Of a DNA stretch of 64,000 nt, positions 43,165-52,273 are shown one piece after another (within the stretch, counting starts at the first letter, position 1; each line of letters begins with the position of its first letter). The DNA is from Anaerobutyricum faecale (GTDB taxonomy: Bacteria; Bacillota; Clostridia; Lachnospirales; Lachnospiraceae). Location: NCBI GenBank assembly GCA_019119645.1, contig DWWR01000048.1:1-64000 (forward strand), read 5' to 3'. Position numbers and translations under genes: made by a program. Below the pieces are notes generated by a model that was not told the DNA's origin, made no database searches, and saw only the letters and a program-made list of their open reading frames with translations.

Positions 43165-44639
43165 TACGTGGACTGGAAGAGAAAGGGCAGCCGGGCTGCA
43201 TGGAACGGAAGTCACAGTACCGCAGTGTAAGCGGTTCCGGGAGATCTGCCCGGAGTGATATGACAACATTAAAAAAGAAAAGCAGGGATTTTTTGCGGAT
43301 ACCGGTGGTATTTTTGCTTGGAAAGCTTCCGGAGAGACTCCGGACGATGCTGACTGCCAATATCAAAAAGAGAATGGACGGGCAGTATGCAGAGACGGAA
43401 GAGCAGACGAAAAAGAGAGCAGAGGAATTTCTCATTGGAGAAGGAATCCTGATTTTCTGGGGGATGGCCCTGCTGGCAGTGATCATGGGAAGTATTGCAG
43501 CTTACCGCTTTTTGGAACCTGGAGATCTGATTTTTGAAAGGAATTCTTTCGGCGAGGGGGAGAAGGAAGTTTCTGTGGTGCTGGAAAAGGAGGATCAGAA
43601 ACGGGAATATTCTCTTATCCTGAAAGAACAGGAACTGTCCGGGCGGGAGGAGAACTCTTTGCGCAAAGAGTTCTTTCACGAACTGGAAGAACAGATGGCA
43701 GGGGATAACACATCCCTGCAGAATGTCAGACAGGCATTGTGTTTTGAGGAGGAGCTGGATGGCTGGCCCTTTTATATCACTTATCAGCCGGCAGAACAGG
43801 GATATCTGCAGCTGGATGGAAGTCTGGGGGAGAAAAGTCTCTCCTTAAAGAAAGGTGACATCCTGCATACGAAGGTGTCTGTGACTGCGGAATACGGTTC
43901 TTATATTTGGAACAGAACTTTTGAGATACAGGTTATGAAGCCGGAAACAGAGAAGAAAAGCTCTCCTTTTACGAAAGCTGTGGATCGTCTGAAGGAGACA
44001 GAAAAAGAGACCCGGGGAGAGAAAACTTATACGGTGCCTGCTCTGGCCGGAGGAGTCCGTGCCGGAAAGAAACAGGATTTTTCTCCGCTTAGTGTATTGA
44101 TGTTTGGTGCAGTTATTCTGGTGCTTTTATTGCTGCGCAATGTCTCGGAGTTAAAGAACGGGGAAAAGATGTGCAGGAAAGAGACCCTGAGGGATTTTCC
44201 AATGATTGTTCACCTGTTGGCCCTGTATATGGGAGCCGGACTTTCCTTTTCCTCCGCGGTGCACCGGATCAGCGTGGACTATATGTCCCGGCCGGACAGA
44301 AAGAAAACCTATGCTTTTGAAGAGATTCTGCGTATGGATACCTGTCTGAAGCTGGGAGAGGGACAGCAGGAAGCGTGTATGCAGTGGGGAAAGAGATTTA
44401 AAGAGCCGGTATATCAGAAGCTTTCGCTGACAATGCTTCAGGTAATGGCCAAAGGAACGAGAGAAGGAAGAGTGCTGATGAATCATATGGAACAGGAAGC
44501 TTTCCGCCAGAGAATTGATCAGGCCAAAAAAGAAGGCGAAGAAGCATCTACCAGGCTGTTGTTTCCGATGATCGTGCTGCTGGGTATGGTGATGCTGCTG
44601 GTGATGTTTCCGGCCATCGTCCGTTTCCAGGGATTTTGA
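43161..44639 (+). CDS. tadC: TadC-like platform protein with large N-terminal extension
   Basis: 492 residues from GTG 43161, which overlaps the tadB stop (GTGA); ATG 43200 is a possible alternative. One membrane helix near 95-115 is followed by about 150 residues outside the membrane. Another helix lies near 310-330, and the F-domain (DFPMIVHLLALYMGAGLSFSSAVHRI through LFPMIVLLGMVMLLVMFPAIV) closes the protein. TadC is usually about 300 residues, so the long N-terminal extracytoplasmic region is extra. Confidence 0.8.
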   Translation: MIRGLEEKGQPGCMERKSQYRSVSGSGRSARSDMTTLKKKSRDFLRIPVVFLLGKLPERLRTMLTANIKKRMDGQYAETEEQTKKRAEEFLIGEGILIFWGMALLAVIMGSIAAYRFLEPGDLIFERNSFGEGEKEVSVVLEKEDQKREYSLILKEQELSGREENSLRKEFFHELEEQMAGDNTSLQNVRQALCFEEELDGWPFYITYQPAEQGYLQLDGSLGEKSLSLKKGDILHTKVSVTAEYGSYIWNRTFEIQVMKPETEKKSSPFTKAVDRLKETEKETRGEKTYTVPALAGGVRAGKKQDFSPLSVLMFGAVILVLLLLRNVSELKNGEKMCRKETLRDFPMIVHLLALYMGAGLSFSSAVHRISVDYMSRPDRKKTYAFEEILRMDTCLKLGEGQQEACMQWGKRFKEPVYQKLSLTMLQVMAKGTREGRVLMNHMEQEAFRQRIDQAKKEGEEASTRLLFPMIVLLGMVMLLVMFPAIVRFQGF

Positions 44640-44759
44640 GATAGGAGGAGAAGGCAGCAGAAGCATATGCTGTGGAGACCCGGATAATCTGGTGTACATC
44701 AATGCGGCGGATATTGGAACAAAGTGACAGACAACTGTAGCGTGAGGAGGGATAATGCT

Positions 44760-44963
44760 ATGGCAGCTTTGAAGAATATATATACCTATTTCAGAAACCG
44801 GGTTTATATGGCGGCAGTTTCCGAAGACGGCATGGGTGTTGTAGAGGTGATCTTAATTATCGTGGTTCTGATCGGTCTTGTAATCATCTTCCAGACCAAT
44901 ATAAAAAGTGTAGTATCTACTATTTTTTCCACCATTGAAAACAATGCCGGAAAAATACGCTGA
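44760..44963 (+). CDS. Flp1-like pilin
   Basis: 67 residues. GGAGGG lies about 10 nt before 44760. A hydrophilic leader of about 30 residues ends in EDGMGVVEVILIIVVLIGLVIIFQ, the Flp1/type IVb hydrophobic core with a Glu near its start. It is the probable major pilus subunit. Its stop shares one base with the next start (TGATG). Confidence 0.85.
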   Translation: MAALKNIYTYFRNRVYMAAVSEDGMGVVEVILIIVVLIGLVIIFQTNIKSVVSTIFSTIENNAGKIR

Positions 44964-46609
44964 TGCTCCGGCAGGAGGGCGGGCAGGTTACTGTTTTTCT
45001 GGCTCTGACTTTTTTTATACTGCTGGGAGCGGCGCTCTGTGTGCTGGAAGGTATGTACAGCTACATGGAATCTTCTTTGGCGGAAGACGCCGTGAAAGGT
45101 GCAGGAAATTATGTTCTTGCCAATTATGACCGAAATCTGTTTGAGCGGTATCATCTCTTTTTTCTTGATCCACGAGAGAGAGAACGCATGGAAACGGATG
45201 GAAAGGAATATCTGGCGAAATATCTTGATAAGAAGAGTTTCTTTCGGTTTTCCTGCCGCCGCCTGGACATCACAGATGAGAAAACGGCTGTGGATGAGGA
45301 TGGGTTGTATCTGAAACATCAGATTCGTGAGTGGATGAAGTACCGGGAGGCGGCGAAAGCCGGAGAGAGCCTGAAGGAGCTTTTAGAATCTGCCAGAGAT
45401 GCTCGTACAGCAAACTCTCTTGCCAAATCGGACATGGGAGAGGCGGAATCAGCCATCAGGGAGTCGGAAAATGATAATGGGCAGTCGGGACAAAACGGCG
45501 GAGAGCCGGATGCCGGAGGACAGAGCGGCAGTGCAGCAGACGGTGCCGGGGGGCAGAATGACGGTACGGCGGCAGGTCAGTCCGGCAACGAAAATAACGG
45601 GAGTGCCTCGGATCACGACAAGGAACAGACCGGAGGAAAGACGGGAATACAATGGAAGGATCTGAAGGAGCTGCTGACGAATATCACCCGTTCAGGAATT
45701 CTTGTGTATGTGACAGACGATGTGGGGGAAGTATCGACACTGTCTGTGGATACTGAAAATCTTCCCTCGGGTCAACGGGTATCGGAGAAAGAAGCGGCGG
45801 ATTTCTTTTCCGGAGCGCTGTCTTTTTTAAAGGTCGACGAATGGAAGAAACTGCTCGGAGAGATTCGGACAGAAGAAGGCGGTAGTCGGGTGCTGGCGGA
45901 TGAAGTTTATCTTCTGGAATATATTGAGGATAATTTTGCCAGTTATGTGGATGAGAATGATAAAGTGGAACGTGCGCTTAAGTATGAGACGGAGTACCTG
46001 ATCGCCGGCAAGGCGTCAGATATGGATAATCTGAAAGCGGTGGCTGACCGGATATTGTGTCTGCGTTTTTTGTCAAATTATATGTACCTCTCGCAGAATA
46101 GTCAGTGGAAGGCCGCCTCAGGCAGTGCGGCGGCTGCTCTGACAGGAATCCTTGGATTCCCGCAGGCCAAAAAAGCGGTGCAGGTGCTTCTGACAGCAGC
46201 AGTCAGTTTCGGTGAATCTATGCTGGATGTTCATGCGCTGTTTACCGGGGAGGAGGTCCCTGTTATGAAAGATGCTTCTACCTGGAATCTGACATTGGAA
46301 AATGCGGTATCACTTCTCAAAAACAGAGGGCCGGTGAAAAAGGGAAATGTAAATGCGGATTATGAAGATTATCTGAAGCTGTTTCTGTTATCCAGGATGG
46401 AAAGAAGTGCGGCGTTGTTCCGGATGATGGATATTATGCAGCTGAATGTTGCGCTGGAGAAACCGGGCTTTTTAATGGAAAAAGCGTTATTTGCCTTTCG
46501 GTGGGAGGCAGAATTTTCCTGCGGCGGCTGGTTTACTGTTTTCCCTGGTACCGGGCAGAGCGGAACAGGCGGGTTTACGGTGGAACTGGATCGAATGAAC
46601 AGTTATTGA
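44963..46609 (+). CDS. DUF5702-type pseudopilin/TadG-like protein
   Basis: 548 residues. The start has a Gly-Gln-Val-Thr-Val-Phe stretch and a membrane helix (about 8-28), then MYSYMESSLAEDAVKGAGNYVLANYDRNLFERYHLFFLDPRE, as in TadG/DUF5702 proteins. A Gly/Ser/Gln/Asn-rich low-complexity segment (about 170-225) links to an extracytoplasmic domain. In Gram-positive Tad loci this is a minor or tip component. It is coupled to the pilin gene by the 1-nt overlap. Confidence 0.8.
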   Translation: MLRQEGGQVTVFLALTFFILLGAALCVLEGMYSYMESSLAEDAVKGAGNYVLANYDRNLFERYHLFFLDPRERERMETDGKEYLAKYLDKKSFFRFSCRRLDITDEKTAVDEDGLYLKHQIREWMKYREAAKAGESLKELLESARDARTANSLAKSDMGEAESAIRESENDNGQSGQNGGEPDAGGQSGSAADGAGGQNDGTAAGQSGNENNGSASDHDKEQTGGKTGIQWKDLKELLTNITRSGILVYVTDDVGEVSTLSVDTENLPSGQRVSEKEAADFFSGALSFLKVDEWKKLLGEIRTEEGGSRVLADEVYLLEYIEDNFASYVDENDKVERALKYETEYLIAGKASDMDNLKAVADRILCLRFLSNYMYLSQNSQWKAASGSAAAALTGILGFPQAKKAVQVLLTAAVSFGESMLDVHALFTGEEVPVMKDASTWNLTLENAVSLLKNRGPVKKGNVNADYEDYLKLFLLSRMERSAALFRMMDIMQLNVALEKPGFLMEKALFAFRWEAEFSCGGWFTVFPGTGQSGTGGFTVELDRMNSY

Positions 46610-46704
46610 GTGAAGAATAAGGTGTGCATGGGAGGATTTGCCGGAGGAAGGCAGATATTGCAGGAATCCGGCAGATTCCGCCCGGAAGGAGGAGGTGAAA
46701 CCGA

Positions 46705-47700
46705 GTGCTCTTCATAAAATACAGAAAAGGAAATTCCTGTCATGCAATACGTGTTGTAGTAAAAATAATAATTTTTATGCGGTCTCTCCAGGCACGAGTC
46801 AAGGTATGGCTTCAAAAGAGAAAGGGAGCACTCCGTTTTGCCTCCTGTGAAGGTTCCGTCACAGTGGAAACGGTGCTGGTTCTTCCCATTTTTTTATGGG
46901 CGGCAGCCGGGCTGCTGATGCTTGGTAATCTTCTGATGACAGAGGCCAAGATCCAATATGCCTTGTCAAAGACGGCGGATGTGTATGCTGCCCGGAAAGC
47001 GATGGAAAGTTTCCGGAAAGATTCTTCTGACGGCCGGAAGACGGAAAGCGGACAGGCAGGGGGAAAGGTGGCAGGTACAGGAGATGTTTCCCGGAAAGTA
47101 AAAGATATGGCCCGTTCCATGCTGACAACAGCCGGACTGCAGGCGATTTTTTCATCGGTATATGAGGAATCGCCGGTGGACAGCAGTTGTCTGTCCGGCG
47201 GCCGGGCAGGCATTGTATTATCGGCTTCATTATCCGGAGATGAAAAGGAAATGGTGGAAATAAACGCAGTCTACTGTTTAAAGATAGATATCCCTTTTGT
47301 AGGGACGTATTCTTTCCCTAAAAAGGCGGCGGTAACACAGCGGATTTTCAGTGGCTATACGGAGGGAAAAGGAAGTGGGGATGGCTCCGGCAGAGGAGGT
47401 TCGGGTGTCGTGTATGTGACTGAACATGGAAGTGTATATCATACCAGTCTGTCCTGCAGTCATATCTGTCTGCGTATAAGCGGAGGTAATGTAGAACGGA
47501 TACTGAAAGAAAAGAAATATCATGCCTGTGATAAATGTATTGATGACGAAGAGGCACCACCTGTTCTTTATGTGACCAGATATGGAGATAAATATCATTC
47601 CTCTCTGTCCTGCAGCGGCTTGAAGAGAACGGTCAGAACAATTCCGAAAGAAGAAGCGGAAGGAATGAAAATGTGCAGCCGGTGTGCAGCAAAACAGTGA
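46705..47700 (+). CDS. TadE-like pseudopilin with tandem Cys-containing C-terminal repeats
   Basis: 331 residues from a GTG start with an exceptional AAGGAGGAGGTG site. A basic leader of about 50 residues precedes the TadE signature CEGSVTVETVLVLPIFLWAAAGL and its helix. After an extracytoplasmic region come two repeats of a small domain (about 233-276 and 285-325), each with YVT-x2-G-x2-YH-x-SLSCS and a closing CxxC. This Cys4-type domain probably binds zinc or forms disulfides outside the cell, and could interact with other pilus parts. Confidence 0.8.
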   Translation: MLFIKYRKGNSCHAIRVVVKIIIFMRSLQARVKVWLQKRKGALRFASCEGSVTVETVLVLPIFLWAAAGLLMLGNLLMTEAKIQYALSKTADVYAARKAMESFRKDSSDGRKTESGQAGGKVAGTGDVSRKVKDMARSMLTTAGLQAIFSSVYEESPVDSSCLSGGRAGIVLSASLSGDEKEMVEINAVYCLKIDIPFVGTYSFPKKAAVTQRIFSGYTEGKGSGDGSGRGGSGVVYVTEHGSVYHTSLSCSHICLRISGGNVERILKEKKYHACDKCIDDEEAPPVLYVTRYGDKYHSSLSCSGLKRTVRTIPKEEAEGMKMCSRCAAKQ

Positions 47701-47717
47701 GAAGGGAGGATGGCAGT

Positions 47718-48233
47718 ATGCTGGACAAGATCGTAAAGGAAGAGAAAGGGATGATGACTGTGGAGGCGGCAGTGATCATTCCAGCCATATCTTTTATCTT
47801 GGTGGGAATTGTATTTTTGTTTCTCTTTTTTCTTGATATGTCAGCGGTGAAAAGTGAGGCAATGCGTGTTGCCGGGGAGGCGGCGTCCTCCTGGAAGACA
47901 GACGGCAGTCTTGTTACCGGAGAATATGATGAACATGCGCTGCTGACGAGAAATATTTATTTTCTGGTGACCGGCAGCCGGAAAGCACTGACGGCGGAAG
48001 CAGAGCAGAGGATGACGAAGAGAATAAATGAACGATTGCTGATCACCAGAGTGGATCAGAGTTCCGTGACGATCAATATGCAGAAAGTAAAGGCAGAAGC
48101 GGAACTGCATTTTCGCTGGCCTCTTCGAGGTGTGGAGAAAATGATGGGACAGCTGTTATCTTTTTCCTGTACAACAGCATCTCCGGTGGATTCCTGGGAA
48201 GAACAGCTGAGATTGGGGGCAAGTTTACGATGA
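47718..48233 (+). CDS. TadE-like pseudopilin
   Basis: 171 residues. GAAGGGAGGATGGC supports 47718. The TadE motif KGMMTVEAAVIIPAISFILVGIVFLFLFF spans about residues 9-37, then a mostly helical and beta outer domain. It is the third pseudopilin of the operon. The stop overlaps the following FHA gene (ATGA). Confidence 0.85.
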   Translation: MLDKIVKEEKGMMTVEAAVIIPAISFILVGIVFLFLFFLDMSAVKSEAMRVAGEAASSWKTDGSLVTGEYDEHALLTRNIYFLVTGSRKALTAEAEQRMTKRINERLLITRVDQSSVTINMQKVKAEAELHFRWPLRGVEKMMGQLLSFSCTTASPVDSWEEQLRLGASLR

Positions 48234-49624
48234 AAATAGAAAAAGAAGGACTGCGCACTTACAGAGTGGCGGCATCCGTACAGAATGAATATTTTCTTGC
48301 TGTGGAATATCAGACCATTCGATATAATCATCCGGATACTCTTCTGCCTATGCTGATCCGGGAGCAGGATGGAACAGTAAAATTGCTGTATGATATATCT
48401 GAAGCCAGAAGTCTGGCAGAGTTATCTCAGGAGAATAGTTCTCATGGCAATAATTTTTCAAAAGAAGACTGCAGGTGTCTTCTGAAAAGTATACAGCATT
48501 TGCTAAAAGAACTGGAAGAACTTATGCTGTCACCCGTCCACATTGACTTTTCGCCGGAATGTATTTACCGGACAGGAGAAGATGAATTCCGGTGGATGTA
48601 CTGCCCCGATGAGGAATATGACATGGGACGGGAGATCCAGCAGTTTTTCTCCTGGATGTTGTCAGAAATCAATTACGGAGATTCGGAGACGGTGCGGTAT
48701 ATTTACCATGTCTACTGGCTCATGAGAAACCGGAGTTTTTCGGAGAAACTTATCCGGGAATGTCTGGATTATGAGGACGATGCCCCGGAGATTACTTCTT
48801 ATGAAAGTTTCTTCGCTCAGGAGATTGCCCGGGAGAATTCTGCCGCGGAAGTTTCCACAGATGAGAGAAAGACGGACAGAAGCTCTGATGGACAAGGACA
48901 GGCAGTCGGAAAGGGGGAAAAGAAGCCGGCAGAACAATGGGATGGCCGGCAGAAAAGTAAACTGTTTCTGGCAATGGAGATTGTGCTGATAATTGCCATG
49001 GCTTTAGCGGGAGTGACAACTGTGATGATGGGTGTTTACCTGTTCGGGCAGGGGCAATTGCCTTTCAGGAATCGGTATTGGATTGGAACAATTATTATAG
49101 TTGTACTGCTGGCAGAGGGAGTCTTTCAGATACACCGGAGAAGAAATGGGAAGAAAGATCGGCATGGGGAGAAGCCTGACGGGAGGAAAAGGATATATGA
49201 TACGATGGAGCCGTCATGGAATTCTTCGAATCCGCCATTATCCCGGGATGTGGCAGAAACGGAAGAGGGAACCGTCCGTCTGGATGCCGGACGGTTGAGA
49301 AGACAGGCGGTATTAAAAAGTGAGGAGTCAGGGGAATTGTTTCCTTTGCAAAGTTTTCCGTTTTATATCGGCAATGAAAAGGGGCTTAACCAGCTGACAA
49401 TCTATGATGAGACGGTGAGTCGGAAACATGCGGTCATTGACAGAGGAGCGATACCCGGCATGTACCTGTTAAAAGATCTGCAGTCCACCAACGGAACCTG
49501 GGTCAATCATATCAGGGTAGAAGGGGATGCGGTGGAACTTAGGGAGGGGGATGTGGTGCAATTCGCGGTACATGCGTACCGATTTGAGATATCAGAGGAT
49601 TTTGTGTCAGTGATGCAGCATTAG
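48230..49624 (+). CDS. FHA-domain protein (DUF6382 type) of the Tad operon
   Basis: 464 residues. An N-terminal DUF6382-like domain (about 1-175) with no catalytic signature is followed by a charged segment, two membrane helices (about 247-270 and 283-303), and a C-terminal FHA domain (about 375-455) with SRKHAVI and STNGTWVN phosphothreonine-binding motifs. It suggests phosphorylation-based control of pilus assembly, although no Ser/Thr kinase is encoded nearby. Confidence 0.85.
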   Translation: MKIEKEGLRTYRVAASVQNEYFLAVEYQTIRYNHPDTLLPMLIREQDGTVKLLYDISEARSLAELSQENSSHGNNFSKEDCRCLLKSIQHLLKELEELMLSPVHIDFSPECIYRTGEDEFRWMYCPDEEYDMGREIQQFFSWMLSEINYGDSETVRYIYHVYWLMRNRSFSEKLIRECLDYEDDAPEITSYESFFAQEIARENSAAEVSTDERKTDRSSDGQGQAVGKGEKKPAEQWDGRQKSKLFLAMEIVLIIAMALAGVTTVMMGVYLFGQGQLPFRNRYWIGTIIIVVLLAEGVFQIHRRRNGKKDRHGEKPDGRKRIYDTMEPSWNSSNPPLSRDVAETEEGTVRLDAGRLRRQAVLKSEESGELFPLQSFPFYIGNEKGLNQLTIYDETVSRKHAVIDRGAIPGMYLLKDLQSTNGTWVNHIRVEGDAVELREGDVVQFAVHAYRFEISEDFVSVMQH

Positions 49625-49684
49625 AAAAACAGGCTCCGGAAACAATATGGAATCAGAGAACGGATCAGTTTACAGATTTTTAAT

Positions 49685-49712
49685 TTGCTTTTTTATAAAA
49701 TCCGGCTATAAT
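49685..49712 (+). promoter_or_regulatory. Promoter for the rhomboid gene
   Basis: TTGCTT (49685-49690), 16-nt spacer, perfect TATAAT (49707-49712), about 42 nt before the start codon. Confidence 0.65.
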
Positions 49713-49753
49713 CATTTTCATGATACTGTGGTAATGCTTATATTGGAGGTAAC

Positions 49754-50785
49754 ATGGATTTTATAAATGAGCTGCAGCGGTTTCTTGCCGGACAGGGATT
49801 TAAGAGACTGCAGGTGGACGGCGGCCTGCTGTGGATAAAAGATAAAGAGAAGAGAATAGAATTGATTGAGATTATACCTGAGATGCTGCCGGGACAGAAC
49901 CGGATGCCAGTAAGCCGTCAGGAAGAGAGAATTCAGAAGTTGGAGAATCAGTTGATGATACGGTTTGGAAAGAAGACGGAACGGCTGACATTGATGCTGT
50001 TTCGGGGACTGCCCGATGAACGCACGGTGGAGGAGATTACGCCGTATCCCAATATATGGTGTCTGGATCAGAGTGGCGCAAGGGTGCTGATTTATGAGAA
50101 TCAGAGAGGTGATTTCTATGGAATGAAAGCCAGGCTGGAGCAGTTCATGGATGCATACCGGACGACGGAACAATCCATAGGAAGGAAAGAGCTGCGCCGG
50201 ATGTTTCGCCCGGTAAATACAGCGCTGGTTGCCGCGAATATTATAGTATTTCTGATATTAAGTCTGATGGGCAATGTCACAGATGCGTCTTTCATGGCGG
50301 AGCATGGCGCTATGGTGTGGGCGGATGTGGTTGATAAGGGAGAGTTTTACCGACTGTTTACATCCACTTTTATGCATTTTGGCGTGGATCATCTGGCACA
50401 GAATATGCTTATTTTATTATTGATTGGCTCCAGACTGGAGAGAATTCTTGGCAGTGTCCGATATCTGGCAGTATATCTTGGCTCCGGTATTGCCGCTTCG
50501 GCAGCTTCCCTGTTTTTTACACTGGCAAGAGATCCTTACACGGTATCCGCAGGAGCGTCCGGTGCAATTTTTGGAGTCATGGGCGGTTTGCTGTTTTTGG
50601 TGCTTAAGGATATTTTTCAGAAGAAACGCCGGCGGATGGAAGAGATTGGCCTGAGCGGAATGATTTTCGTCATCGTATCGGCGCTGTCCTATGGGTTTAC
50701 GACTACAGGAGTTGATAACGCAGCCCATGTGGGAGGCCTTGTATTCGGATTTATTCTGACAGGAATATTGTCGATTCGGAAATGA
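49754..50785 (+). CDS. Rhomboid intramembrane serine protease
   Basis: 343 residues. The first ~150 residues form a soluble domain of unknown type, followed by six or seven membrane helices. Catalytic Ser269 lies in SAGASGAIFGVMGG and His325 in DNAAHVGGLVFGF; the L1-loop region FYRLFTSTFMHFGVDHLAQNM is also present. It cuts single-pass membrane proteins. It lies directly after the Tad operon with its own promoter, so a role in processing pilus parts is possible but unproven. Confidence 0.92.
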   Translation: MDFINELQRFLAGQGFKRLQVDGGLLWIKDKEKRIELIEIIPEMLPGQNRMPVSRQEERIQKLENQLMIRFGKKTERLTLMLFRGLPDERTVEEITPYPNIWCLDQSGARVLIYENQRGDFYGMKARLEQFMDAYRTTEQSIGRKELRRMFRPVNTALVAANIIVFLILSLMGNVTDASFMAEHGAMVWADVVDKGEFYRLFTSTFMHFGVDHLAQNMLILLLIGSRLERILGSVRYLAVYLGSGIAASAASLFFTLARDPYTVSAGASGAIFGVMGGLLFLVLKDIFQKKRRRMEEIGLSGMIFVIVSALSYGFTTTGVDNAAHVGGLVFGFILTGILSIRK

Positions 50786-50896
50786 TTTTGTCAGAACTTA
50801 GTAAGTTTTCAAACACACAACGTTCACAAGTTTTCTTTATACTATAACACGTAAGATTAATTCTTATAAAAATCCTCTCCCCTCATAATGGATTTT

Positions 50897-50929
50897 GGCA
50901 GGCTGCTTCGGCAGCCTGTCGTTCTTTTT
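50897..50929 (+). terminator. Rho-independent terminator
   Basis: CAGGCTGC TTCG GCAGCCTG hairpin (50899-50918) followed by TCGTTCTTTTTG. It is the probable end of the rhomboid transcript. The 318-nt gap 50786-51103 contains this and the next terminator, no gene. Confidence 0.85.
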
Positions 50930-50974
50930 GTGCGATAAATCCGAAGAAAGGAAAAGGAACTTTCTTTCTTCGAC

Positions 50975-51012
50975 AAAAAATCCTGACAGAGAAATCTCCG
51001 CCAGGATTTTTT
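50975..51012 (-). terminator. Terminator of the PFK gene
   Basis: AAAAAATCCTG (50975-50985) pairs with CAGGATTTTTT (51002-51012). On the minus strand the hairpin is followed by a T run, about 90 nt past the PFK stop. Confidence 0.8.
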
Positions 51013-51103
51013 AATATTGCTATCCAAAACACTGGTCTGTGCCGGTGTCGAATCGGAAATATGCATGCCGACGGTATGCGGCGGCAGCTATTTTGCATAA
51101 ATA

Positions 51104-52177
51104 TCAGTCTCCGAAAGAAATACCAAGAATTTTGGCCTGTTTTACGATCTGGTCGTCCGGGGAAACGTATTTCAGTTTGCCGGCAGTCTCTTTCAGAGGG
51201 ATGGAAGATATATCATAACCTTTCATGATAACCATCTTGCCGTAATCTTCATTGTGGATTAATTCAGCGGCAGCGGCACCCAGACGGCTGGAGATCACAC
51301 GGTCAAAAGGAACCGGGCTTCCGCCTCTCTGCATGTGACCAGGGATGGTGACACGTACTTCCTGGCCGGTTGCTTCCTCAATCTGTGCGGCCAGTTCATA
51401 GCCCACGGTGGAATGCTGACGCTGTGCCAGTCTCTCTTTGTACTGTTTCTTTGATAATTTGGCATCTTCTTTGGAGATGGCGCCCTCTGCCACAGCCAGG
51501 ATTGTGAAGCCTTTACCCTGTTCAGAACGGCGTTTGATGGCTTCGATGACGTGATTTAAGTTGTAAGGAATCTCAGGAATCAGGATAACGTCCGCACCAC
51601 CTGCGATGCCGGCGTGCAAAGTTACCCATCCGACTTTATGGCCCATCAGTTCCACGATGAATACACGGTCGTGGGAAGCAGCGGTTGTGTGGATGCAGTC
51701 GATGGCGTTGGTTGCGATATCAACGGCACTCTGGAAACCGAAGGTCATATCTGTTCCCCAGAGATCATTATCAATAGTTTTTGGAAGGGATACCACATTT
51801 AAGCCCTCCTGGCTTAACATGTTGGCAGATTTCTGGCTTCCGTTTCCGCCCAGAACTACCAGACAGTCAAGATCCAGATATCTATAAGTGGATTTCATGG
51901 CTTCCACTTTGTCAACGCCGTTCTCATCAGGAACGCGCATTAATTTAAATGGCTGTCTGGAAGTTCCGAGAATGGTACCGCCCCGTGTCAGAATACCGGA
52001 AAAATCTTTAGGAGTCAGACGTTTGTAGTTACCATAGATCAGACCTTTGTAACCGTCTTCAAAACCGTAGAATTCCACATTGCCTTCCAGATGTGACAGG
52101 CCTTTTACAACGCCACGCATGGTGGCATTTAAGCTCTGACAGTCTCCCCCGCTTGTTAACATACCAATTCTCTTCAT
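51104..52177 (-). CDS. 6-phosphofructokinase, group III-like variant
   Basis: 357 residues. GMLTSGGDCQSLNA replaces the usual GGDxPGxNA, and the ATP/metal loop is GGNGSQ where most PFKs have GGDGS, so the metal-contacting Asp103 position is Asn. PKTIDNDL has Lys where B. subtilis-type PFK has Gly; the Gly104/Lys124 combination occurs in group III ATP-type enzymes. The fructose-6-phosphate site (MGHKVGWVT, EIPYNLN) is kept. Phosphoryl donor uncertain. AAAGGAAATGG precedes the ATG. Confidence 0.88.
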   Translation of the reverse strand: MKRIGMLTSGGDCQSLNATMRGVVKGLSHLEGNVEFYGFEDGYKGLIYGNYKRLTPKDFSGILTRGGTILGTSRQPFKLMRVPDENGVDKVEAMKSTYRYLDLDCLVVLGGNGSQKSANMLSQEGLNVVSLPKTIDNDLWGTDMTFGFQSAVDIATNAIDCIHTTAASHDRVFIVELMGHKVGWVTLHAGIAGGADVILIPEIPYNLNHVIEAIKRRSEQGKGFTILAVAEGAISKEDAKLSKKQYKERLAQRQHSTVGYELAAQIEEATGQEVRVTIPGHMQRGGSPVPFDRVISSRLGAAAAELIHNEDYGKMVIMKGYDISSIPLKETAGKLKYVSPDDQIVKQAKILGISFGD

Positions 52178-52273
52178 TGTACCATTTCCTTTCTTTTACG
52201 TGAGTAATCAGTAAAGTCCGGGATGTGGACAGGCCACGATCCCGTGGTTGATAAGTGAAATATTAAAGGTTAG

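Noticed and set aside
44640..44759. Short coding-like tail (DPDNLVYINAADIGTK) between tadC and the pilin
   Set aside because: It has no start codon with a binding site and lies in another frame after the tadC stop; possibly chance or a remnant.
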